In this document: one piece after another, positions 1 to 63,826 of the stretch
How the letters are laid out: every line of letters begins with the position of its first letter
Position numbering within the stretch: the stretch's first letter is position 1
Assembly: GCF_036370855.1 (NCBI RefSeq)
Contig: NC_088117.1
Coordinates: forward strand, 7,750,001 to 7,814,000
Length of the DNA: 64,000 nucleotides
Direction of reading: 5' to 3'
Source: Dromaius novaehollandiae
Taxonomy: Eukaryota; Chordata; Aves; Casuariiformes; Dromaiidae
Notes under the pieces: model-generated
Seen by the model: the letters and a program-made list of their open reading frames with translations, nothing else
The model's database searches: none
Told to the model about the DNA's origin: nothing
Made by a program: the position numbers and the translations under genes

Positions 1-7686
<7,686 letters not shown>

Positions 7687-9097
7687 ATGTAACTTTGCTC
7701 CAAGAGGCAATATACTTAATTTAAGAGAGCTAGGTGCCCTATTTTAAAAAGTTTTGCATGTATAATAATTTTATGGGGGAAGAGCAGAGTTCCTGAAATT
7801 ACAGAAATTCTGTGTGTGTTATCCATCGCATAGATGGAAGCTTATAATCCATTTTATTAAAAAAAAAGTGGGGAAACTGCGTTCATTCTGTCATTTTCTA
7901 CATTGCTGATGTTCTGCCGTTGTTTGAAGTGGAAATTGTATGTCTGGGTTGCCTGAGGTGAAGTACTTAATAGTTTTATAAGGGCTTTCTTGTGTAAATG
8001 GATTTCTTCCTTACCAATGTTATGGCATTTTATGTATCAAGTACTGTAATACGTTTGTACCAATGGTGAATTATTCTGAGAATAGTTCATTCTAGAAATA
8101 TGTTTAAATTAATTTAAAGTTTGATTTTTAACCTGAAGCTGATGCAGTTTGTTTTTCTGTAGCTATTAAAGATGGAGGTCAAGAAAATCTGTGGCTCCCT
8201 GGTGAATACAGAAAATGGGTATTAGAGGGAACAGAGTGGAGGGAGATTTGTGTTTAATTTGTGGATGCACTGCTCTTGAACTATTTTGATGGCCTCCAAG
8301 ATGTGAAAATTTACTTCCAAGTTATAGAAGTCAATGCCTGTTTTTTGCAAAACACTCTTGCGAGTCAGAATTATCTTTGCTGTTTTTTTTTTAACCAGAT
8401 CAATTTTGTTAGTACTAGAGACTTTACAATTTGAAGTTGTAGAAATTGTGGGCCAGGTGAGAATCTGATTTCACTTTTTATATAGACTTTGGAGTCTCTG
8501 AGAAAAGCTTATGACACATGTACTTAAGAATTCATACCTTTAAAACCTTAAACTGTAGGAAGTTGCTCAGATTTAAAATTGTATGGTAAATACATTAAAT
8601 TCATAGTAATTTATGTATTTTGTAAACTGACTCTGGAATTCATTAGACGAGCATTATTGCTGATTGTTCTAGGATGCTGGAAAACTCCTTCCGTGATTCT
8701 TTTGCCAGATAATTGTGTTCAATAGTACAACTTCTGTTAATAGCTTTGAAAATCTGCAGCTTTTTTTATACTGAGCTGAGATGTCTTAATTACATCTTGC
8801 ATATCCACAATTTTGTTGGAGACTTACTGAACCAAGATAGTAATTGGTGCTGTCTGCTATAAACAATTATCTGCCTGTTCCAAAACGCAAGGAATGTGAT
8901 CTGATCATATACAAGAGCTTTCTTTTTTCAGGCTTATAGCTATGTGAGGCTTTTTACATTTTGGGGGGAATGTAAGTATATATTTTTGTAACTTAAGCGT
9001 AGTATCCTTCTCTGCCTCTGTAAGGGATGCCGATACATTGTTTCAACTTTAATCAGAATTTTCAATTGAATAATGAATGCAGTTGCAAAAAGATCGT

Positions 9098-9103
9098 AAT
9101 AAA
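9098..9103 (+). terminator. Candidate GLE1 polyadenylation signal
   Basis: Canonical AATAAA about 1.4 kb after the proposed GLE1 stop, followed by a T-rich stretch. One of three candidates; a second canonical one is at 9452-9457. Confidence 0.35.
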
Positions 9104-9451
9104 AATATTTTTAGATGTAGCTTAAAGTTGTATCTGCTGCTTGAACTGACGGTTGACTCGTATTACTGCTTTTGTCACTTTGGTTGTTTTGAACATTAGC
9201 CATTTTGCATTATGAAGATGCAGCGCAAACGGGGTCTTATCGTGCATGTATTAAAATGATCTATTTTCATAGGCAGATTCATTTCAAATATGACAAGTGG
9301 GAGCATCTTGGATGTGAAAAAACTGTGTTCGGGACCAGATGCATTAAAATGGCTGTGACTCATACTCCTCCTTGGAGACAATAGTCCCAGGCAGTCCTAC
9401 AGGTTCTGATGCAATGGCAGTGGAAGTGTGTTTCTTCCATTTAAGTACTTG

Positions 9452-9457
9452 AATAAA
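9452..9457 (+). terminator. Candidate GLE1 polyadenylation signal
   Basis: Canonical AATAAA in an A-rich context, the last such signal before the SPTAN1 promoter. Confidence 0.35.
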
Positions 9458-10140
9458 AGAAGTGTTATTAACTTAAAAATCACTAAAACCCCCTCGCTGT
9501 GTCAGTCCCACGAAGGTATTATTTCAGCTGTCGTACCCAGCCTTTAAAAACATTTTAGAGAGAGATTAGAGTAAACCTACTTCGGGCTGCCTATTTTAAA
9601 CATCTCCTCTATGCTAAAGGCTTATTTTCTTTTGAACTTACACAATGGCTTTTTAAAAATAGACTTCTTTTGACTGGTACAAGCGTTTGCACCCTTCTGA
9701 TGTTATGTCCTTGCCAGGCTTGTCTTTTGGACAGTGCATGTTGGCTTACAAAGAAAGCCTGCCTGAGATAGATGTATGTATATATTCACATGCACTTTAT
9801 ATAAAAGTCGTGAGGCTGCTGCTTTATGTACAGATTTTAAAATTGGTACCCAGAGCTCTGCCTTTTGCATCTCCATCAGTAAATGTTTCAAGGTGAGAAA
9901 ACTGAACCCAGCTAGGGGAAAAAAAAGGGGGGGGGGGTGGAAAATTGCACTGCAGCATGAAAGCAGTTTTAATTTTAAATGATTTTCTAGGTGCTGCCTT
10001 GAATTTTTGAATGTGCCAAGGGGGCACCCCAGGCCCCCCACCCCCCCCACCCGTGCACCAGCCTCGCTGCAGCAAGTTCCCCCCTCCCCTCGCCCCTTGC
10101 TCCCCGCCGGCTTCACCCTACATCACCCTGTCCCGCCCCT

Positions 10141-10192
10141 CGGCTCTTTCCGGAACCCCTCGGCTCTTTCCGGAACTCTTCGGCTCGCTCCG
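10141..10192 (+). repeat. Tandem 20-base promoter repeat with ETS-type cores
   Basis: Two full copies (10141-10160 and 10161-10180) and a partial third (10181-10192). Each full copy has the core CGGCTCTTTCCGGAAC. CCGGAA is the ETS-family (GABPA/ELK-type) binding core. The copies lie about 110-160 bases before the expected start of transcription. Confidence 0.75.
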
Positions 10193-10248
10193 TCTGCAGG
10201 CGGCTGCTCCCGGGCTCGGGTGGATGGGTGGAGACCGTTCTGCGGCGC

Positions 10249-10256
10249 TGACGTCA
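10249..10256. promoter_or_regulatory. SPTAN1: Full CRE palindrome (TGACGTCA)
   Basis: A perfect 8-base cAMP-response element, 14 bases before the TATA box. This is the classical spacing for CREB/ATF-responsive core promoters. Confidence 0.8.
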
Positions 10257-10269
10257 TCTCCGGCCACAC

Positions 10270-10277
10270 TATAAAAA
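10270..10277 (+). promoter_or_regulatory. SPTAN1: TATA box of SPTAN1
   Basis: TATAAAAA embedded in GC-rich sequence. By the usual 28-32 base spacing it places transcription start near 10300. A TATA box inside a CpG island is the less common promoter type. Confidence 0.75.
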
Positions 10278-10299
10278 GGCCGGCGCAGGCGGCGCGCCG

Positions 10300-10361
10300 C
10301 GTCCGTATCGGAGGGGCGGAGGGCGCGGAGCTGGCGGGGCGCGAGCCTTCGCACCGACCCG
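10300..10361 (+). other. SPTAN1: SPTAN1 exon 1 (5'UTR, start estimated)
   Basis: Non-coding first exon. The 3' end is set by the donor G|GTGAGG at 10362. The 5' end is inferred from the TATA box. It contains no ATG, so no upstream open frame would compete with the start codon in exon 2. Confidence 0.65.
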
Positions 10362-13300
10362 GTGAGGCGGCGGGCTCGGGGGGGCGCCGCGCTCGGGGGC
10401 GGCCGAGGGCCGCGCTTCGCCTTTATGCGGCCGCGCTCGGGTAGATAGAGGCCCCCCGCCCCCTCCGCCGCCACTGCGGAGACAGGTGTAGGCGCGCGCT
10501 CCCTCAGCGGAGGCTGCGGGCGCCGCCGCGTTGAGGCCGTCCGGCCCCGGCGGCTCCCCGCGCCGCCCGCCCGCGCCTTCCCCGGCGGCCGCGGCTTCTG
10601 CCTGCGGGGTTCTTATCGCGGGCGGCCTCCGCGGCGCCGCCCGGGGTCTCTGCCGGGGGAGGGGGAGGGGCGGCCGGGCAGGGAGCGGCGGGCTCCGCCC
10701 TGGGCAGCTCGGGGCCGCGGCAGGAATTTCATTCAGCGCCCTGGGGAGGGCACAGACGGGCGGCCGGTGACAGCGGGGCTGCGGCCGCGCGGAAGGAGCC
10801 GCGGGCTCCCGCCTCGCCCGTCCGCTCCTTTCCCCCGGCGGCGAGGCGAGGCGAGGCGCTGCCTCCCTCCTGAGGTAAAACATACCCGGGGCGGCGGCGG
10901 CGGGGACCCGTTGCACAGCAATGGCTTCCCGGCGCCTTCGCGAGCGCGGCCCTGCCCAAGGTCAGGAGATGCGGCAGAGCGTGTGCGGGGCGGGTGGAGG
11001 AGGGGGGATGCAGAGCCCTGTCCCCGCGGAGGCGCGCAAACACCTCCCGCACCGGCGCCGGCCGGCGCAGCGGGAGGAGATCGACGAGAAACCCCGAAAT
11101 CAGCCCTCCGACCTGAGTTCTCGCCTATGTATGTCGGTATATAGGGCAAGCGCTGGGCTCCTTCGTGGGAGAAGCGGTTTGCTCCTGTGGTGATGAGCCT
11201 TTTCTTCTTCTTAACGTAAATCAAAGACACGACAGCCGCATATCTTTCTTATTTATTGCCTCCTTAGGACTTAACCTGGTTAGAATGATATAAATCTACG
11301 TCGGTAGGTTATAAACACATACCAATGCGGCGATCATTTGCCCTGATATTAAGGAAAAACACAAGCATTATCACTGTACATTTTTCGGCTGGTCTGTGTT
11401 CCCAGTTCAGGATTTTTAGTAGCTGTTTTCTGATAAAATAGCTGCGTTTTCCAGTCTTTAAAACGTACGTGACTGTTGAGCAGTCTCTCATACATATTTA
11501 AACAGGTTCTGAACAGCGGTTGTCTGGAGATGGCGAATGAACGTGTTAGGAAAAAGCAGCCTGAAATGGTTCTGTATCTTTCTGGGAAAATTTTTGTTAA
11601 GCTTTTTGTTTTCAGCGAGGTGCCAGAAGATTCTGATGACTGCCTTCTCTAAAAGGCCTTGGTCGGGCTTTCAGATTCGTTCAAAACAAATATTAAATCG
11701 CTTTGTGTGCCTTTATGCATTTAAATGCTATTAGCATATCAGTTTTTCCATGAAAACTTCATTTGTCATTACTTACAAATCGTATATAGAAAATAATGAA
11801 GAAAGAGGTTGAAAATGGGAAGCTTTCTGCTGCATTGTGTGCAGGATCCATAACTGCAGTAATGGAATCATTAAGCTGTATGAAATACTTGAAACAGGGT
11901 AGCAGGTTACATTGTTCATGTGAAGTGATTTATTTCCCTTCCTGTTGGAAAAGAAATTGTACATCTGGATAGGTCACATTGAAGTTTGGTGGGCTATTTC
12001 TTTTTGTTTTTTTTAATCAAATTTGGATGCTGTGCTTCTGTGAGCTCCATGATTGGTGAGTTTAAGCAAACATATTTATGTTTGTTTTAAAAAAAATGGG
12101 TAGCAACAATAACCAAGTTCTAGAATGTCAGAGAGTGTCCTTAAAGCCTTATTTACAGTTTTCCCCTGCATACAAGAAAGGTAGGAGAAGGCTTAAACCC
12201 TTTAGGAGAGGATGATGCCTCTTGGTGTAAAATTCCTAATTCTCAACTATTACATTTATAACTGACCATAGTAATTCAATGTAAATAACTTAGTCTCTTT
12301 GTTGCCTTAATTTTACCATTTTAATGTATTTATATGGTTGTAATTGTTTTATTCATAAATACGTTGCATTTTGGGGGAAGCAGTTGCTTCCCCTATATTG
12401 GGGGAAATAATACGAATTTCTCCCTCATCTCCTCTGCATGGTAGTATAGCGTAGGAGTTTGTTTTTTCCATTTGTCCCTGGAGTGTAGGCAGCAGAAAAA
12501 TGGGGTGGAGCAGACTGCAGATGCTGTCGATGGTGATTGCCAAGGGTAGTCCAGCAATGTGCTCCCGTTGCTGACCATGGATCAAATAAAGTAGCAAGCT
12601 GCCTTCTCGCTGCTGCAACTGATCCACATTAAGCTATGCAAATACCACGATAGATATGCACCAGCTTCAGCAAGCACAAAGACACGCAACTGCAGTTGCC
12701 CACAAACTGTTTCAGGAATTGCAGTGTACTCATGGGGAAAATGCAGTTAGGGATGCAAGGAATTTTTCATCTAAAAATTCAGTGGGTTAGATCTACTTGG
12801 CTGTTGCCAGCTACATAATGATCCATCTCAGAAAAATATTTCTGTCACAATTGCTGCTTGTCCTTTTTTAACATGATAATTGAATGTGAACATCTTTGTA
12901 GATATTTATATTTAAAACTTGCTCATTAAATTTGTTTGTATCTTTAAATTAAGCCACCCTGTTTTATTACTCTGTAACCAGAAGCGTCATTTGCCAAGTC
13001 CAGATAACTTTACTTTTCGTTTTGACCTTCAGATTACGATAGCATTTTTTAAAATTAACTGGAAAGGGCAGTACATACCAATGTCAGTTTTAATTAAGTT
13101 TTACTGCTGATAATTTAACCTTTTTGCATGGGGAAGTCTGCCGCTCGCAATAGCTTGTGTAACAGTAACTCCAAATCGTTATATGTGGCGAGGAACCAAA
13201 AGGAAGGTATGAAGTGTGTGCTGTGATTGAATATGTATTTTGGAGAGGAGGAAAAAAAAAACTAAACAGTGTCCTTACCTAGTAGTTAGCTGAACGTTAT

Positions 13301-15571
13301 CTTGATTTCCCCCTCCCTTTTAGACTCTACATTCCTTCATCATGTTGTCATCGTTTCGTAAAGTCAAAGTCCAGGTATTTTACATAATGCATGAAGTGTC
13401 GTAGCTTATTTTATTTGCCTGCCTTTATTGCAGTGACCTATTTGTAACAAAGAAACATTCATTTGAGAATTTGAACTATATAGGGCACAAAAATATAGTA
13501 GATGCTTTATTTGTACTACAGTGCTGATTCTGACCTGGCTTTCCTCTAATACTTCAGATTTCCTAATTTCTTTCTGTGATGCATGATGTGTGAGCGTTTT
13601 GTAGTAGTTATAGTTCGCTATGATCAGCTGTTGATGTGGACTGATTTTTCTAAGAGATTTTTTGCTTTAAAGAGTTCTTGAGCGATATCCTCTTAGTTTT
13701 AGCTTCTCAAAATTGACCGCAATACAGCTTACACTGTAGAACATTATACATTCAAATTTGGGTACCTGTTTCTGCATCTGTAGAGTTTTCCATTCAGTGA
13801 TGGTAAAATGGTAAAATAAATAGGATGGATGCATCAAACTTTAGTTGGGTAATATAGGCAGCTAGACTTTATTTTGAAATAATAGTAATATAAATGTCTG
13901 TACTACAATTAAAACTACAGTGAAAGATAACATGGTAGGAACGGAAAGCGCTGGGGTTAATTATACAATATTGCATTATTTGTAAGCTCTGGATTTCTGC
14001 AGTGCAGTCAAGGTAATTTGCTTTCTCAGGAGCTTCAGTGCAGAGTGCAGTCCCTGCCAGCTCTGCGTAGTTTCATTAAAGGTCTGTGGTGGTATTAAAA
14101 ATTAACGAAAACCAAAAGAACTTGTACGTAAAAGCATTAAATTTAGATAGGCAATTCAGCTGTGTTATGCAGCTTCATCAGTTTAGATGCTCTTATGTGA
14201 CCAGTAGAATTAAAATTTAAAAAGTAAATGCCTAAAATTGAATACGTTTAACGATCTTCTATATTTCACAAGTATGTAGTTAAGGCTGTGCACAGACCCT
14301 CAAGTCAACATGAATCACTAGCTTTGCAGCCTGCTTTAATTCACATGTAATTTACACTTTTTTTATTGCTATAGTTTCTTGCGTCCCTGTAATGCATCCT
14401 TAGATCTTGGGATGTATTTGAATTTTTATCAGCTCTGTGGTTAGTTTATATGAGCCTATAGCATTAAGCAGTGACTTCAACACATCTCGGGTTTTTGTGT
14501 TGGTTTGAGTCTTTAGGTGACATCTCTTAACAGTAACCAGGAGAATTGGGACCAAGGGTTTTGCTGCAAGTGCTCCACCATTGAGATTTCTTCATTTTTG
14601 ATTTTAATGTATAACACACAAAATTACTGGTTATTAATTTCTTCTCGGTAGCATTTAAAATATGTAGTATAGGATATCATACCCTTCAGTTACTTCTTCG
14701 TAACACGATATGCTGGTGCAATTCCCTTCCTGACCCCAGGAGCTAGTGTCCCTGCTACATGTCCTTTTCCGAAGCTCTGTTTTATTTACCTGAAGTACTG
14801 GCACATACTAAGCACTAAACCAGGCAGTAACGGTGTTTCTGTGCTTGAGACGGACGTAGTGGCTTGCTTCTTATCTAGCATTTTGAGGAAGCTGCAGATG
14901 AAGCCAATGAAAGTTGGAAAGCTGCTATTTTTTTTCCTCTGCTCTTTCCTTATAAAGATTATTTTCACATCTAGTGTTAGAATTCAAGCTCTTTTGCTTA
15001 AAAAAAAATCAGCAATTCATGTCCTTCCTCAGAAAGGGAGGTGGGAAGGAGTAGCCGATATCAGAGCTAAGTGCTCTTTCGGCAGGGCTTACGATGCCTG
15101 ATATTGATAAGCGCAAAAAAGTGCATCGAGTTGCTCTGTGCGTGCGTATTTGGAAGGCAGGGAGAGTATTGGAATATTACTCATATTACAGGGTATTGCT
15201 AGGAGCACATATGCTGAACACGCATAACACATCAGGACTTGTTTTCAGTAAACGTCATTATTTCACTACATTTTAAGATAGTGATCTTTATATACTGATA
15301 TCTGATTGCTTGTCAGGTGGAGTAGTTTAAATCTTTAAGCTTTGTGTAATTGTTTTAAAAATATGCTCAGATCTTCTATATAGCACTTAATGTATTTTAC
15401 ATTCAAAGTTTTAAATCCCTGCAAACATGTTTTGGTAAGGGAAATGCTGACGGCTCCTATGTGCGCCTGCCCTGATGACATTGCTGTAATTCCTGTTTAA
15501 CCCCTCCCGATACAACAGTTTTCTGAACTTGAATGATGTTGCTGACATCATCGTTGTTGCACTGCGGCGCC

Positions 15572-15580
15572 TATAAATAT
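15572..15580 (+). promoter_or_regulatory. Candidate alternative TATA promoter in intron 1
   Basis: TATAAATAT preceded by a CRE-like TGACATCA at 15543-15550 and followed by moderately GC-rich sequence. It could start an alternative first exon, but no clear donor was identified. Confidence 0.25.
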
Positions 15581-15949
15581 CTGCGGCTGCATAGTCCCAT
15601 TCAGAAGTTGAGTGTACCTTTTATATAATTTATCTGGGGAAGATGGGCATTTTGTATTGAAGGGTGAGAGTAATAGATGAATCTTTTTTTCTTCTTTTTT
15701 TCCACCTCCCAAAATGTATTCCACTTTTTGATGGTTTTGGTAAAACCACCACCCCAGGGGAGTAGTGCAAAGGAGCATTGCTGATGGGTTGTTTTTTTAG
15801 TTAGACTCAAGCTGATTAGCAGTTTTCTAAAGTTTGCAACATAAAAATACAATGGCAATCACTTTCAAAACAGTTAAGGCAGATGTGCTGGTTCAGAGAC
15901 ATCTGTTGGGGTCAGGTCGTAGCTCTGTGGAGGGCTGAGGTTTTTGGTA

Positions 15950-16110
15950 GGAAACCCCCCACCGTAGCTCGGCCTCCCCGCGCAGCCTCGAACTTTCGCT
16001 GGGGCCGCGCTTATCGGCCGGGCGCAGGCCGTGCCGGGAGGGGCCGCCCGCCGCAGCGGGGTGGGGGACGCCTCTGCGTGGGGCCTCGCAGCCAAGCCCG
16101 TTACCCGGGG
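15950..16110. promoter_or_regulatory. CpG-rich patch in intron 1
   Basis: About 160 bases with many CpG dinucleotides and G/C boxes, surrounded by AT-rich intron. It resembles a small CpG island and lies just after the candidate TATA box and before the AP-1/CRE cluster. Open frames through it are compositional. Confidence 0.4.
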
Positions 16111-16286
16111 ACAGGCCAGGCCTTCGTGTGCATCTGAATTTAAACAATATTTTTCACGTTGAAAGCATAAAGCGTGACTGTTTGGTAGGGGTTCTCACGG
16201 TAGGACGGCAGTGCTGTGCCGTAGCGGGAGGCTGATGCCTTTTAATGATGCAAGTGAACCGCCAAGCTTTAGGAACGTGTTGGAGA

Positions 16287-16293
16287 TGACTCA
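16287..16293. promoter_or_regulatory. AP-1 site (TGACTCA)
   Basis: A consensus AP-1 heptamer, 139 bases before a full CRE palindrome. Together they suggest an inducible intronic enhancer, unproven. Confidence 0.4.
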
Positions 16294-16425
16294 TTTTGAG
16301 AGGGATACTGCAGTTCTAGCACGAAAACATTGGCTACAGACTGCATCATTCTGCAGCATCGATGACTTTTGAGTTCAGAGCTCCCTAGTGACTGCTGATT
16401 GCATTTTGGCAGAGCCCAGACTTGC

Positions 16426-16433
16426 TGACGTCA
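16426..16433. promoter_or_regulatory. Second full CRE (TGACGTCA)
   Basis: The CRE sits in a 12-base perfect palindrome, GCTGACGTCAGC, at 16424-16435. The identical octamer occurs in the core promoter at 10249. Confidence 0.5.
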
Positions 16434-16610
16434 GCTGATCTGCTGCAGGAAAGAACAGTCTATTATTGCTAGACCAAAGCACTTCTTTTACAATTGACTA
16501 GCTCGACTTACTGTAGTTGTAAAAAGAGTCTTTCTTTTAACAAATTCCAGCAGAAAGATGAGCCAGATTGCATGGCAAGAGGCCATTACAGAATGTCTTC
16601 TATTCATAAA

Positions 16611-16680
16611 TTTTATATATATATTTTTATATATATACACTTATATAAAAATATATATATTTATATATATATATTTTTAT
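16611..16680. repeat. TA-rich simple repeat
   Basis: TATATA tracts broken by short T and A runs, in intron 1. Likely polymorphic and hairpin-prone. Confidence 0.9.
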
Positions 16681-18076
16681 TATTTGGGCTGTGGAAGGCA
16701 TTTCTAATAGTGAAATAGAAGTTGACAGCAAAAGACTTTACTGTGTTCCAAAGACTAACTAGGGTTTCATTTTTTCCAGTAATGTAGATAATGTAGATAA
16801 CTAGAGTAGGCAGAGAGGTAGGATACAGCTGCATAATATATTGAGACTAATTGCACCTTTGTTCTTCGTGAACACAATTTAATAAATAAATAATTCTTGG
16901 CCAAATGCAAACACAATGTAACAGCACAGAAAAGGAAGTTTTTAGCCATAACTTACTCATGTTTTAATCACTTGCTATCTTTCTGGAGGGAAAAGGCTAT
17001 GTTTGAAAAAGCACTGAAAAACAGCTGTTTTCTTAGGAAAGCTAACCTGTAGCTGTGTGCAATTTATGTTCAGGATTTTGATCTTTAAATATTCAAGTAT
17101 GCTAATCAAGTGTAGCCTTTGGTACCGCTGTCAGGTGAAACTCGGACTTCATTGATATAATACAGTCTACGCAGACAGTTTTTTTCCCTGCCTTCCTCTG
17201 ACAGGAGTGAATGAAACGCCCAGGCTTGGATGAGAAAACACAGCTGAGTTTTCTTTCCTTCCTTAAACTGCCGCAATGCAGTTGGGGCTCGGAGTTCGCT
17301 GGAGTAGCAACTGCTGAAATGGCTGTCCTGTTGCAGGGTGTGACTGGGGGAAGAGCGCTCTGGAATGTGCGAATTCGCCCCCGTGTGTTCCTTTCTGTCA
17401 GATGGTCCCTTTACAAGTGCTGGGATCCAAACAGAAAACACAGCCATATAGATAGTTTCCCAGCCGATGGGATTTTTCACAAAATTGTGCAAGATAGGTG
17501 TCTAATTAGAGCGTGCAGCTAGCGACTAAATAACAATTTCTTGTTTAACAGCACATTTTAGAATTGCCTGTCTTTCTTGATATGCAGTTATATACTTAGT
17601 TTCTTTTTTATTATTGATATGATTGAAGCTTACATTCAGCTTGGTGCTTACTGAATTCATAATAGAAGTATTAAGTGAGCTATACAAGTAAACACTTGTA
17701 CATCAAGGCATTAATTGCCTAATTGTTCCAGCACAGAGTATGTGTTGCAACAGCTTCTTGATCTGCATAGTGAGTTAAATGAGTAAATATTCAAACTCCA
17801 ATGACAATAACAAATACTACTTTTCGATTTGTGCTACAACTCTGTTCTAGTGCATAGATCTCTCATTGAAAATTGAACTGCTTTTCAAAGTTTAAGAACT
17901 GAGAATCAAAGGTTATCACACTTTCGTTAGAAAATAGATGAAGCAGAACGGTAGTCATTTCTTTGCTGTGTATGGTAACAATAACAATTTTTAATGTATA
18001 AAACAATGCAAAAGGATTTTCAGTTAGTGGTCAGAGAAGAATCATTCGTTATACAAAATGCCCTTTAAATTTCTTG

Positions 18077-18078
<2 letters not shown>

Positions 18079-18105
<27 letters not shown>
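18079..18105 (+). repeat. 27-base poly(T) run
   Basis: Uninterrupted T run in intron 1. No SINE or retrocopy body is recognisable on either side. Confidence 0.9.
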
Positions 18106-18109
<4 letters not shown>

Positions 18110-18214
18110 GGTCTATCAAGTACAGTGTGAGCATACTGTATTGGCTTTTGAAAGATTATGTAGGGAGTGATAGGTTTACTTTATAACTTTTTTTTAATTG
18201 AGAGAACAGAGGAT

Positions 18215-18270
18215 ACACGCACACACACATGCGTGCATATATAGCTATATGTGGACACACATATACATAC
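18215..18270 (+). repeat. CA/TA-rich simple repeat
   Basis: ACACAC and ATATAC stretches with interruptions. A related stretch follows at 18391-18447. Confidence 0.8.
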
Positions 18271-18390
18271 CTGTACAGAGCAATTAGCTGTTCTTTAAAG
18301 AACAGTAATATTCTTCTTGAGTTTATCTAAAACCATGATTTTAAATGAAATATTTCCAGATTTCCTATGTTTATATGAGATATATTATGC

Positions 18391-18447
18391 ACATATACAT
18401 ACATACACATATATACATATGCACACACATATACACATACACACACA
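18391..18447 (+). repeat. ACAT/AC-rich simple repeat
   Basis: Degenerate (ACATAT) and (AC) units, about 340 bases before exon 2 of SPTAN1. Confidence 0.8.
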
Positions 18448-18791
18448 TTTTAAAATTTGTATTAGATGCTTGCATGCTGCAGTTTGAGATGACATGGCAT
18501 TTATATTGTGAGGTAGATAGACCATAACCATATTTTTACAAAACCAGTAAATGTTAAAGACTTTGTAAGTATTTCCTTTCTCATGATTTTTTTGCTAGAA
18601 GCATGTTTTTATATTTGTCCATATACATGTATGTACACCCCCCACCTCTTACTCACACGCACGGAGTAAGACTTAAGTAAAGTACGTGTGCATTTGGAAA
18701 ACAGACTCTTCTTACGCAGATCTCTTCCTACGCTACTTTTGCTTTATATTACAAGCCAAATGTTAACTGAGTTTTTTTTGGCTTTCAGAAG

Positions 18792-63460
<44,669 letters not shown>

Positions 63461-63660
63461 TACAAAACACTAGTACCAAAAGATGCAAAGAACATGCTCA
63501 CGTTTGCTGACTATAGCTCTGCATGCGTCTCTCTCTTTGTGCTCTACAATAATCAATGTTACTTTATGATGTAACCTTAAACTGCTTAGCTTAAAACTCT
63601 CTTAGGGAAAACAAACATATTGCAGTGTGCTTCAATAAAAGTTATTGGTCCAAATATATC
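63461..63660 (+). other. SPTAN1: SPTAN1 3'UTR (end approximate)
   Basis: A short untranslated tail of about 200 bases up to the expected cleavage site after the AATAAA at 63634. Confidence 0.8.
63634..63639 (+). terminator. SPTAN1: SPTAN1 polyadenylation signal
   Basis: Canonical AATAAA 173 bases after the stop, with a GT/T-rich stretch (CTTGTGTTT) at 63663-63671 as a likely downstream element. Confidence 0.85.
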
Positions 63661-63668
63661 ATCTTGTG

Positions 63669-63674
63669 TTTAAT
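63669..63674 (-). terminator. DYNC2I2: Candidate DYNC2I2 polyadenylation signal
   Basis: ATTAAA on the minus strand, about 150 bases after the DYNC2I2 stop. I saw no canonical AATAAA on this strand between the stop and SPTAN1. Confidence 0.45.
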
Positions 63675-63826
63675 GGTTAAATACAAATTCAACTGTTGTT
63701 TGAATGAAACTCTAGCTGTCATAATTAGGTGTGTTTTACAGGCCAACTCTATGGATGAGGTAAATGGGCAACTTTTCCTGGAGTCAGAGTTGTAACAGGC
63801 TTCAAACAGCTGGTTATGTTGCTCTC

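Larger units (their letters stand above)
7687..10019 (+). other. GLE1 3'UTR and GLE1-SPTAN1 intergenic region
   Basis: No coding potential recognised. Possible polyadenylation signals for GLE1 are ATTAAA at 7856-7861, AATAAA at 9098-9103 and AATAAA at 9452-9457. I cannot decide which is used, so the end of the 3'UTR is open. The far end becomes GC-rich as it enters the SPTAN1 CpG island. Confidence 0.5.
10020..11130. promoter_or_regulatory. SPTAN1: CpG island at the SPTAN1 promoter
   Basis: About 1.1 kb of very GC- and CpG-rich sequence in an otherwise AT-rich region, with many GGGCGG/GGGGCGG boxes (Sp1-type). It spans the core promoter, the first exon and the start of intron 1. Long open frames on both strands here (for example around 10269-10916 minus) are low in stops because of base composition and read as P/A/R/G-rich protein; they are not genes. 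Confidence 0.88.
10362..18788 (+). other. SPTAN1: SPTAN1 intron 1 (8.4 kb)
   Basis: No coding exon recognised. Contents: the rest of the CpG island to about 11130; a possible secondary TATA promoter at 15572; a small CpG-rich patch at 15950-16110; an AP-1 site and a second full CRE at 16287 and 16426; TA- and CA-rich simple repeats at 16611, 18215 and 18391; and a 27-base T run at 18079-18105. Open frames at 17106-17522 on both strands match no family I know. Confidence 0.8.

Noticed and set aside
8160..8226. Open segment after TTTCTGTAG ending in TAG, tested as the last GLE1 exon
   Set aside because: Its peptide does not resemble the GLE1 C-terminus, and the exon at 7603 fits better in position and sequence.
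10007..11230. Several open frames of 79-215 codons on both strands in the CpG island
   Set aside because: They overlap on both strands, are P/A/R/G-rich without any domain, and owe their length to the lack of AT-rich stop codons.
15874..16147. Open frames of 73-84 codons on both strands in the intronic CpG-rich patch
   Set aside because: Same compositional cause; no splice structure or known protein.
17106..17522. 128-codon minus-strand frame and a 103-codon plus-strand frame in intron 1
   Set aside because: Mutually overlapping, unrelated to any family I recognise, and without codon-bias or splice-site support.
18079..18105. Poly(T) and poly(A) runs as marks of retrotransposed copies
   Set aside because: No gene body, target-site duplication or internal Pol III promoter seen beside any of them.
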